From NCBI GenBank assembly GCA_001795975.1, contig MGLG01000027.1:1841-7494 (forward strand): a DNA stretch of 5,654 nucleotides. The letters are read 5' to 3'. The notes under the pieces are model-generated. The model was not told the DNA's origin. It made no database searches and saw nothing but the letters and a program-made list of their open reading frames with translations. Source of the DNA: Candidatus Yanofskybacteria bacterium RIFOXYD1_FULL_42_10 (GTDB taxonomy: Bacteria > Patescibacteriota > Minisyncoccia > 2-02-FULL-40-12 > GWA2-44-9). Both the position numbers and the translations under genes were made by a program. Of this stretch, positions 1 through 4,297 are shown piece by piece; position 1 is the stretch's first letter; each line of letters opens with the position of its first letter.

Positions 1-38
1 GCCGAAAGCGCAATCATCCTGAAAAATTGGCGTTTCAT
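1..38 (-). CDS. 5' end of an unidentified gene (cut by window edge)
   Basis: Only 12 complete codons are visible, reading MKRQFFRMIALS and continuing off the left edge. The start is well supported: GGAGG (complement of 47-51) lies 8 nt before the ATG at 38, the best Shine-Dalgarno site in the window. A basic start followed by hydrophobic residues could be the beginning of a signal peptide or membrane anchor, but this is too short to identify. The gene follows the DUF4258-like gene by 103 bp. A weak promoter may lie in that gap: TGGACG at 129-134 and TAATAT at 106-111, spaced by 17 nt. Confidence 0.6.
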   Translation of the reverse strand, partial: MKRQFFRMIALS

Positions 39-141
39 ATTTCTCTCCTCCGGTTTTAGCTTAGGTTGTTAAGTTGCGTTTTGCCGGCTAATCCAGCCTG
101 CCAAGATATTATCAAAAACAATGACACCCGTCCAGTTTGAA

Positions 142-543
142 TTAAATCAGATTTTCTTTTTTCAATTCCTCCAAAATATCCGTCGGAATGGGAATCGCTT
201 CTCTTACCGGACTTGTGCCGGGATACCGCCAAGCGGTAATAATGATTTTCCGGCCGGCAATATTTTGGTTTTTAAAATCTTGCTTTTGACTTTTGACTTG
301 GGACTTGAGACTTGAGATTCGCGGCTTTGCCGCGGCGTACATCACCCATACCTCATAACGCCCCCGCTCTTTGCCGGCCGATTGCATCACGGCAATAGTA
401 TCGGACGCGATGCCTTTTTCGCTCCGCTCGGGACTGCGGATAACCCTTTTTATTCTTTCGGGCGACAAACCATAAAAAACCATCTTGCTCATTACATGAT
501 TAGTCCAATGGAAATTAGTGTCGTTTTTGGGAAATTTAAACAT
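142..543 (-). CDS. DUF4258-like conserved hypothetical protein with an internal heptamer-repeat insertion
   Basis: This is a 133-residue soluble protein. The N-terminal half has the pattern H-W-T-x-H-x3-K-M-x2-YGLSPERIKRVIRSPER (residues 12-40), resembling the DUF4258 / BrnT-like small-domain pattern in which a histidine-led helix precedes a GLS-x2-R-I/V motif. Two strand-like blocks follow, YEVWVMY (63-69) and KIIITAWRYPGTSP (99-112). I recognise this overall pattern as a family frequent in Patescibacteria; its function is unknown and no partner antitoxin is adjacent. Residues about 71-97, rich in K, Q and S, come from a 7-bp tandem repeat (284-318) and interrupt the two strand blocks. I chose the ATG at 543. 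A TTG two codons upstream would also keep the frame, but a promoter-like pair (TTGGAA 573-578, TAATTT 550-555 with an extended TG) leaves only 6 nt before the ATG, fitting a leaderless start, and there is no Shine-Dalgarno site. The family is fairly sure, the role is not. Confidence 0.75.
   Translation of the reverse strand: MFKFPKNDTNFHWTNHVMSKMVFYGLSPERIKRVIRSPERSEKGIASDTIAVMQSAGKERGRYEVWVMYAAAKPRISSLKSQVKSQKQDFKNQNIAGRKIIITAWRYPGTSPVREAIPIPTDILEELKKENLI
284..318. repeat. Five tandem heptanucleotide repeats inside a coding region
   Basis: Reading the + strand there are five consecutive 7-mers: ttttgac, ttttgac, ttgggac, ttgagac, ttgagat. The gac/gat triplet recurs at 288, 295, 302, 309 and 316. 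Because 7 is not a multiple of 3, each added or lost copy shifts the reading frame. At present the frame of the 142-543 gene stays open through the repeat, coding for the S/Q/K-rich stretch ISSLKSQVKSQKQ. A perfect 6-bp hairpin (cgcggc/gccgcg, 320-334) abuts the repeat and may be part of the same insertion. Confidence 0.8.
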
Positions 544-549
544 GGTCAA

Positions 550-578
550 AAATTAACATAAATATTTTTCTATTCCAA
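550..578 (-). promoter_or_regulatory. Possible leaderless promoter of the DUF4258-like gene
   Basis: On the minus strand TTGGAA (573-578) is followed after 17 nt by TAATTT (550-555), which is preceded by TG one base upstream, an extended -10. Only 6 nt separate the -10 box from the ATG at 543, so transcription would begin at or very near the start codon. The match is modest (about 4/6 and 3/6), so this is tentative. The -35 box overlaps the end of the 577-727 inverted-repeat element by 2 bp. Confidence 0.35.
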
Positions 579-727
579 CCCAACCCTGCCCTTCTTCAGC
601 CTGCTTCGTCTGCTCCAGCGGCAGACTTCGCTTGTCCTCACAACGGTCTGATTTTTGATTAAGAAAATTATATCAAAAACCACCAAGCAGACCTGTTCCG
701 GAGGCTTTATAAGGGCAGGGTTGGGTT
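577..727. repeat. 151-bp intergenic element with perfect 17-bp terminal inverted repeats
   Basis: The left arm aacccaaccctgccctt (577-593) is the exact reverse complement of the right arm (711-727), with 117 bp between. The interior is itself folded: agcct/aggct (598-602/702-706) extends the outer stem across a symmetric 4x4 loop, gtctgc/gcagac (608-613/621-626) forms a hairpin, and ggtctg/cagacc (645-650/688-693) encloses tttttgat/atcaaaaa (652-659/672-679). No credible open reading frame fills it. It could be a MITE-like non-autonomous element, a dispersed intergenic repeat, or a structured RNA. I see no obvious target-site duplication immediately outside the arms and no promoter that clearly serves it. 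Confidence 0.7.
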
Positions 728-730
728 TTC

Positions 731-766
731 ATATCTAAAACTGTTGCATGCAACAGTTTTAGATAT
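731..766. repeat. Perfect 36-bp palindrome with no spacer
   Basis: The 18 bases atatctaaaactgttgca (731-748) are followed immediately by their exact reverse complement (749-766). It lies between the 151-bp inverted-repeat element and the terminator of the RRM gene. It has no T-run on either strand, so it does not look like a terminator. A dyad this long could be a protein binding site, a cruciform or a repetitive palindromic unit. Confidence 0.9.
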
Positions 767-770
767 TTGT

Positions 771-806
771 AATCAAAAAATGCTCCCGAAGGAGCATTTT
801 TTGATT
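771..806 (-). terminator. Rho-independent terminator of the RRM gene (16-bp perfect stem, UUCG loop)
   Basis: aatcaaaaaatgctcc (771-786) and ggagcattttttgatt (791-806) pair perfectly around a 4-nt loop. On the minus strand the loop reads TTCG closed by a C-G pair, the hyperstable UUCG tetraloop, and the descending arm supplies the T-run. It begins 8 nt beyond the stop codon at 814. The flanking A and T runs make it potentially bidirectional, but the UUCG loop exists only in the minus-strand RNA. Confidence 0.9.
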
Positions 807-813
807 TGAGATA

Positions 814-1155
814 TTAGTAGTCTCTGCGTCCGCCGCCGAAACCGCCTCTGCCTCCTCCGAAACCGCCTCGTCCGCCTCCAAAGCCTCCGCTTCGGGCAGG
901 TCTGTCGGTCATCGGTCTGGCTTCATTAACGATTATTGTTCGTCCATCAAGCTCTTTTCCATTCCACATTTCAATCGCTTTTTGGGCGTCCTCATCGTTA
1001 GCCATTTCCACAAAACCGAAACCTCTTGATCGGCCGGACATTTTGTCCATCAATACTGACGCCGATTCCACGGCTCCCGCTTGCGCAAAAGCATTTCTCA
1101 ATGACTCATCGGTAGTGTCATAAGACAAGCTACCGATATATAATTTCTTTGCCAT
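814..1155 (-). CDS. Glycine-rich RRM-domain RNA-binding protein
   Basis: This 113-residue cytoplasmic protein has a single RNA recognition motif followed by an RGG-type tail. RNP2 is KLYIGSL (4-10) and RNP1 is RGFGFVEM (44-51). The three aromatic RNA-stacking positions, Y6, F46 and F48, are all present. The RRM spans about residues 4-79. The tail has three exact GGFGGGR units (90-110), then RDY. The architecture matches the small bacterial RRM proteins best known from cyanobacteria, some of which are cold-inducible. RNA binding is a confident inference from the motifs; the RNA targets are unknown. The gene is monocistronic, with a strong promoter at 1311-1339, a leader of about 150 nt and a terminator at 771-806. 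No clear Shine-Dalgarno site precedes the ATG. The long, hairpin-containing leader suggests post-transcriptional control, possibly autogenous, but the sequence alone does not prove this. Confidence 0.95.
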   Translation of the reverse strand: MAKKLYIGSLSYDTTDESLRNAFAQAGAVESASVLMDKMSGRSRGFGFVEMANDEDAQKAIEMWNGKELDGRTIIVNEARPMTDRPARSGGFGGGRGGFGGGRGGFGGGRRDY

Positions 1156-1218
1156 TTGTTCTGCTCATAGCCCAACACATCGTTTTCGCAATGCGATAAC
1201 AAAATGATTGTCTATAAG

Positions 1219-1278
1219 CTAAATTTTAGTAGGAACGACCTCTCGAGTTCCTACTAACGAGCTCCTTACGAAACCCAT
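1219..1278 (-). other. Possible 19-codon leader ORF in the RRM gene 5' UTR
   Basis: Within the predicted leader an ATG at 1278 opens a frame reading MGFVRSSLVGTREVVPTKI and ends at TAG (1219-1221), 63 nt before the RRM start. The ORF spans the leader hairpin, so ribosomes translating it would melt the hairpin. It has no clear Shine-Dalgarno site and could be a chance ORF. Confidence 0.2.
1226..1257 (-). promoter_or_regulatory. Hairpin in the RRM gene leader
   Basis: ttagtaggaac (1226-1236) pairs perfectly with gttcctactaa (1247-1257) around a 10-nt loop, which in the minus-strand RNA reads UCGAGAGGUC. It sits 71 nt upstream of the start codon, inside the predicted 5' UTR. No T-run follows, so it is not a conventional attenuator. 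A protein-binding hairpin or an mRNA stability element is plausible. Confidence 0.6.
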
Positions 1279-1307
1279 AGAAACTTACCGAGAAAACCTA
1301 CGATAAT

Positions 1308-1321
1308 AAGAGTATACTCTT
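1308..1321. promoter_or_regulatory. 14-bp palindrome covering the -10 box (possible operator)
   Basis: aagagtatactctt is a perfect 14-bp dyad centred on the -10 hexamer TATACT of the RRM promoter. A repressor dimer bound here would occlude RNA polymerase. No regulator gene is identified nearby, so this is a candidate operator only. Part of the symmetry could be coincidental because TATA is itself palindromic. Confidence 0.35.
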
Positions 1322-1339
1322 GTCCGTTTTTAAAGTCAA
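1311..1339 (-). promoter_or_regulatory. Sigma-70 type promoter of the RRM gene
   Basis: On the minus strand TTGACT (1334-1339) and TATACT (1311-1316) are each 5/6 matches to consensus and separated by the optimal 17 nt. Transcription would start near 1304, giving a leader of about 150 nt before the ATG at 1155. The promoter lies just past the 3' end of the upstream gene, so the RRM gene can be expressed independently. Confidence 0.75.
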
Positions 1340-1350
1340 ATCCGGATTAA

Positions 1351-1653
1351 TTAAAGACCGTTTAAATCCTGATCAATTTGATTGAATTCGGCATCCAAAT
1401 CGCCGGCGTTTATGTCATTTAAGTCAGCGTTGATATCTACGGTTTCCACGCTTTGACCTTCGGGAGTCGCAGTTGGAGCCATTGATTTTTGGCCGGCTTC
1501 TTTTCCGCCAATCCACCACCAAACTAATCCGGCGGCAACGACTAAGCCCGCAACCGCTAATATTACCGGTAACTTCTTATCACCAATACTCATATTTTTT
1601 GGTTCTGACCCCATGTTTGGGTTTTGTCCTTCCATATTATTATAATTGTCCAT
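1351..1653 (-). CDS. Small single-pass membrane protein with acidic C-terminal tail
   Basis: This is a 100-residue hypothetical protein. Residues 1-27 are polar and rich in N and M, 28-49 form one hydrophobic helix (LPVILAVAGLVVAAGLVWWW), 50-70 are a Pro/Thr/Ser linker, and 71-100 are an Asp-rich segment with repeated D-L/I-N patterns ending DLDAEF-NQIDQDLNGL. This tail resembles small hypothetical proteins common in Patescibacteria. By the positive-inside rule the KK before the helix puts the N-terminus in the cytoplasm and the acidic tail outside. It starts 26 nt after the stop of the secreted coiled-coil gene on the same strand, with no promoter evident in the gap, so the two are probably co-transcribed. 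The ATG at 1653 gives the longest frame; a second ATG at 1635 is possible, and neither has a Shine-Dalgarno site. Function unknown. Confidence 0.8.
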   Translation of the reverse strand: MDNYNNMEGQNPNMGSEPKNMSIGDKKLPVILAVAGLVVAAGLVWWWIGGKEAGQKSMAPTATPEGQSVETVDINADLNDINAGDLDAEFNQIDQDLNGL

Positions 1654-1679
1654 AATATTATTTAATTAAAATTTATATT

Positions 1680-2594
1680 TTACGGAGTTGCCGTCGGAGT
1701 CGGAGTTTCAGACGGAGTTGGAGTCGCAGTAGCAGTCGGTTCCGGCGATGCGGTAACCGTTACGCTTGGAACGGGGCTTGCGCCATATAATTTCCCTAAA
1801 GCAACAGCCGCTTTTCTTACTGCTTCCCTGGCCGCATTAACCGCTTCTCTCACCTTTGCCAAATCGGCATGAAGCGCCTGGCGCGCCTTGCCCACATCGC
1901 CGCGCAAACCTGCTTCCGTGTTTATTTCAACGGTATATGTTTTGCCGGACTGATTGGTAATCGCCGTCCGAGCCGCTTCAATGGCGCCGGCCGCGGAATC
2001 AATCGCCGCGCTTACTTCCGAGATATCCAAACCTTTTTCGGCCGCTTTATCCGCTCTATCGCTTATTTTCTCTAAAACACTGTCTAATCTGTCTAAAACA
2101 TTGGAAAAATGGTTAAGCATCTTTTCATTTAACGCGTCTAACTGTTTGTCTATTCTTTCCACGATTTGTTTTTTGCGTTTGTCTTTTATTTTTGCAAGCC
2201 TCTCTTTAAGTTCTTCTCTTTTGGTTTCAATCTTGTTTTTAAGCTCATCTCTCTTGGCTTTTAACGCTTCTCTCGCTTCTTCTCTGTTGGTTTTTAACTC
2301 CTCTCTCTTGTTTTTCAAATCTTCCCGAGCTGTTTCTCTGACTTGCTTTATATCTTCTCTGGCATCTTTCCGCGTATCTTTTATCTCGCTTCTCACTTCT
2401 TTTCTTGTTTCTTTGACTTCTTGTCTGACATCTTGCCGCGTATCGCGAATTTCCTTGCGAACTTCCTTTCTAATACCCGGGCGACCTGACGAGTTAGAAC
2501 TCGCTTCCGGAGACGGCGAAACTTCTTCTGCCAAAGCAAAAGCGGCAGATAACGCCAATCCTGCCGATACGGCTAAAACAATAAATTTATTCAT
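1680..2594 (-). CDS. Secreted charged coiled-coil protein with 11-residue repeats and Pro/Thr-rich tail
   Basis: This is a 304-residue exported protein of unknown function. Residues 1-22 form a signal peptide (charged start, hydrophobic core, ALA before EE). Residues 50-137 consist of eight consecutive 11-residue units, such as KETRKEVRSEI (61-71), KDTRKDAREDI (72-82) and KQVRETAREDL (83-93), predicting a long, highly charged helix. Helical segments continue to about 205. A block, GKTYTVEINTEAGLRGDVGKAR (218-238), joins a second helix (239-270), and 272-304 are a disordered P/T/S/A tail. I recognise the middle-to-C-terminal pattern from Patescibacteria hypotheticals, especially Microgenomates-like genomes. 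No LPXTG or lipobox is visible, so it is either released or held by partners. The start at 2594 is supported by a strong promoter with its -10 box only 6 nt upstream, which implies a leaderless message. It is probably co-transcribed with the membrane protein downstream. Confidence 0.85.
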   Translation of the reverse strand: MNKFIVLAVSAGLALSAAFALAEEVSPSPEASSNSSGRPGIRKEVRKEIRDTRQDVRQEVKETRKEVRSEIKDTRKDAREDIKQVRETAREDLKNKREELKTNREEAREALKAKRDELKNKIETKREELKERLAKIKDKRKKQIVERIDKQLDALNEKMLNHFSNVLDRLDSVLEKISDRADKAAEKGLDISEVSAAIDSAAGAIEAARTAITNQSGKTYTVEINTEAGLRGDVGKARQALHADLAKVREAVNAAREAVRKAAVALGKLYGASPVPSVTVTASPEPTATATPTPSETPTPTATP

Positions 2595-2600
2595 CCCGTT

Positions 2601-2629
2601 AGTATAGCATGGGGAAAAATAAGGTTCAA
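2601..2629 (-). promoter_or_regulatory. Extended -10 promoter giving a leaderless transcript of the coiled-coil gene
   Basis: On the minus strand TTGAAC (2624-2629) is followed after 17 nt by TATACT (2601-2606), with TG one base upstream (TGCTATACT). Only 6 nt (2595-2600) separate the -10 box from the ATG at 2594, so the normal transcription start falls on or next to the start codon. No Shine-Dalgarno site can fit, consistent with leaderless initiation. Confidence 0.7.
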
Positions 2630-2716
2630 TGGCTTTCGCTGTTGATATATATTCCGCCCCAAGCCTTTCTTGTTAATATGCTTTCTATAACGCTTTATCG
2701 GGGTAAATTGTGACAT

Positions 2717-2858
2717 TTTAATTCCCAAAACTCGTTGAAGGCATATCTTTTGGAGGGGGTTTTGAGCGAGACGACGCGAAAAATTCAGGATTTTTTAAGC
2801 TTCAAAAAATCCGTACCCGGAAAAAGATGTGCCAAAAAAGAGTTTTGGGGAATAAAAA
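2717..2858. ncRNA. Long imperfect palindrome: candidate structured RNA or mobile repeat
   Basis: Nested complementary arms fold this region into one long rod. The outer stem is attcccaaaactc (2721-2733) with gagttttggggaat (2840-2853), one bulged G. A symmetric 6x6 loop follows (2734-2739/2834-2839). The second stem is ggcatatctttt (2740-2751) with aaaagatgtgcc (2822-2833), with one G-U pair on the + strand. A short gggt/accc stem (2757-2760/2815-2818) encloses a small hairpin (gcg/cgc, 2766-2768/2775-2777) and a 9-bp hairpin, ggatttttt/aaaaaatcc (2788-2796/2804-2812). An alternative reading is a small ORF on the + strand, open from 2714 to the TGA at 2867-2869, with GGAGG at 2752-2756 five nt before a TTG at 2762. 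I found no convincing promoter or terminator dedicated to this element. It lies between two divergent promoters. The strand is unresolved; the fold is slightly better on + because of the wobble pair. Confidence 0.45.
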
Positions 2859-2865
2859 ATAGTCC

Positions 2866-2894
2866 TTGACCCGTAAAGACAATTAGGATAACTT
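2866..2894 (+). promoter_or_regulatory. Possible leaderless promoter of the PH-Schlafen gene
   Basis: TTGACC (2866-2871, 5/6) is followed after 17 nt by TAACTT (2889-2894, weak). The -10 box ends 7 nt before the ATG at 2902 and the intervening bases are all A or T, with no Shine-Dalgarno site. The -10 match is poor, so the call depends partly on the same geometry seen at the coiled-coil gene. Confidence 0.4.
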
Positions 2895-2901
2895 TATTTT
2901 A

Positions 2902-3885
2902 ATGAGCAAACCGGCAATTGTCAGAAAAAATCCCATTGTCATATTGCTTAATTTTTTCTTCTTGGAATTTATCGCTCTCGGCGTTTTTTATGTTGTCGCC
3001 CTCTCGGCCGATTACGGAGATATTTACGACGGTCTTGCTTTTTCCAAAATTATTCCTTATGAATTCGCGGAATTCTTTTTAATCATCCTTTTTGAAAGTT
3101 GCCTAATAACATTTGTCTTTATGAAATGGGCGTTTGACACCTATGAGATAAGCCCCGGCAAAATTTCCGTTGAAAACGGAATATTTTCCAAAAAACGCCG
3201 GGAATTTAAAATGGAACAGCCTGTTTCAGTTAATTGCCGCCAGGGCCTTTTCGCGCGTTTGGCAAAATACGGAAAACTGAAAATAGTAAGCGCCGACTCT
3301 GCCACTGCGGTCACCCTCACTTATGTTCCCAGTCCGGAAAAATATGCCGAATTGTTAAAATGGGGCGGTAAAACACCGTCTCCCGATCTTGAAAATAATC
3401 TAAGCGCCTCTTTGCTTTTAGCTCAAGGAGAACACGAGAGAACAGAATTTAAAACGACGCTCCGGTGGGATGCGCAGGCAAATCGCGTCAATAAAACTCT
3501 TGAAAAATCAATCATGAAAACCATCGCCGCATTCCTTAATTCCGAAGGCGGTTACCTTGTCATCGGCGCCGACGACACAGGCACGCCCGTCGGCCTTGAG
3601 TCGGATTATGCCACTCTCGGCAAACAAAACGCCGACGGATTTGAGAATCATTTCACCAATCTTTTTAATACCGCCGTCGGCGCCGAATTCAGAAGGTTCG
3701 TCAAGCTCGCCTTTCAACGACTCAACGGCAAAGAAGTTTGCGTAATCCGGGTTCTGCCAAGTTCAAAACCCGCTTTCGTGCGCTTCGATGAAAACGAAGA
3801 TTTTTACATCCGCACCGGCAACTCCACAACCGCCCTTAAACCCAGCGCAAGCGCGACATATATCAGAAGCTGGTGGAGAGAATAA
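2902..3885 (+). CDS. Membrane-anchored bacterial PH-like domain fused to a Schlafen AlbA_2 domain
   Basis: This 327-residue protein combines three parts. Residues 11-35 and 52-74 are two hydrophobic helices. Residues about 77-155 resemble the bPH2 / DUF304 (YdbS-type) domain: FDTYEISPGKISVENGIFSKKRREF, then an R-L-A-K-Y-G-K-L-K-I stretch and a Y-x-P-x-P-E-K segment. Residues about 175-310 match the Schlafen AlbA_2 (formerly AAA_4) domain: GEHERTEFK (176-184), KTIAAFLNSEGGYLVIGADDTGTPVG (206-231) and a late EDFYIRTGNSTTAL (299-312). The glutamates E177 and E182 and the aspartates D224/D225 occupy places comparable to the acidic triad of Schlafen-fold RNases, so nuclease activity is conceivable but unproven. 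Many bacterial AlbA_2 domains are annotated as putative DNA-binding or transcriptional regulators. The layout suggests a cytoplasmic nucleic-acid module tethered to the inner membrane. It is a lone gene converging on the sigma operon, with no recognised partner and no terminator of its own that I can see. Confidence 0.85.
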   Translation: MSKPAIVRKNPIVILLNFFFLEFIALGVFYVVALSADYGDIYDGLAFSKIIPYEFAEFFLIILFESCLITFVFMKWAFDTYEISPGKISVENGIFSKKRREFKMEQPVSVNCRQGLFARLAKYGKLKIVSADSATAVTLTYVPSPEKYAELLKWGGKTPSPDLENNLSASLLLAQGEHERTEFKTTLRWDAQANRVNKTLEKSIMKTIAAFLNSEGGYLVIGADDTGTPVGLESDYATLGKQNADGFENHFTNLFNTAVGAEFRRFVKLAFQRLNGKEVCVIRVLPSSKPAFVRFDENEDFYIRTGNSTTALKPSASATYIRSWWRE

Positions 3886-3917
3886 AAAAACCGACTGCAT
3901 TTGTACATACAATCGGT
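3884..3917 (-). terminator. Terminator of the sigma / membrane-protein operon
   Basis: 3890-3900 and 3907-3917 pair over 11 positions around a 6-nt loop. On the minus strand all pair, two of them as G-U, and a run of six or more U follows. On the + strand the same two positions become A-C mismatches and no U-run follows, so the sequence is built to terminate minus-strand transcripts. The U-run overlaps the stop codon of the convergent Schlafen-domain gene (3883-3885). Confidence 0.85.
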
Positions 3918-3935
3918 CTCACCAAATTAACTGTT

Positions 3936-4286
3936 TCATGAAAAAGCGTATCCGGCCCAAAATGCAACCAAGCTTATTCCCGCAACTCTGATATTGATCA
4001 GCCACGATTCCGCTTTTTTATTTTCGTGTTTTGAGCAATATCCCTGCAACTTCCAAATAAACGGGTCCAACAGAGCCGCGATTGGACTCGCCGAAATAAC
4101 TATCAACAATGTCCAAAACATTCTTTGTTGTCCGGAAATCAGAAAAATAAGAAAAAATCCGACGCCCTCAAGAAACATATTGGGAATGCCGGGCAAGTGC
4201 GTTTTGCAAATTGACAAAATAACCGCAAAAGTAAGAATAATCAAACCCGAGCCCAATATCAACGAGGGACCAGAAAAAATCTGCAT
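3936..4286 (-). CDS. Four-helix integral membrane protein encoded behind a sigma factor
   Basis: This is a 116-residue hypothetical membrane protein. Hydrophobic segments lie at about residues 7-27, 37-52, 56-73 and 95-114. A polar charged loop, CSKHENKKAES (84-94), separates the third and fourth helices and is probably cytoplasmic. I do not recognise a family. The start at 4286 was preferred over a TTG at 4301 because AGGTGG lies close upstream of the ATG. It begins 11 nt after the sigma-factor stop and shares its terminator, so it is almost certainly co-transcribed with it. Membrane proteins encoded next to sigma factors are sometimes anti-sigma factors, but this one has no recognisable anti-sigma domain, so any such role is speculation. 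Confidence 0.75.
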   Translation of the reverse strand: MQIFSGPSLILGSGLIILTFAVILSICKTHLPGIPNMFLEGVGFFLIFLISGQQRMFWTLLIVISASPIAALLDPFIWKLQGYCSKHENKKAESWLINIRVAGISLVAFWAGYAFS

Positions 4287-4297
4287 AACCCCACCTT

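Noticed and set aside
284..318. CRISPR-like array
   Set aside because: The units are 7 bp with no spacers and lie in a coding frame; no cas genes are nearby.
142..543. Toxin of a toxin-antitoxin pair
   Set aside because: The DUF4258/BrnT-like pattern raised the idea, but there is no adjacent small antitoxin gene on either side, so a toxin role is unsupported.
711..727. G-quadruplex in the right arm of the inverted-repeat element
   Set aside because: There are only three GGG runs (ggg-c-aggg-tt-ggg); a fourth run is not close enough for an ordinary quadruplex.
1954..2607. 217-codon open frame on the + strand, rich in Ser and Leu
   Set aside because: It is the antisense of the coiled-coil gene. 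The S/L richness is what the K/R/E-rich repeats give when read backwards, and the minus strand has a signal peptide and a good promoter.
2717..2858. Identification as 6S RNA
   Set aside because: The rod shape is suggestive, but the inner part is asymmetric with two hairpins, and no promoter, terminator or typical central bubble could be shown. Kept as an unnamed structured element.
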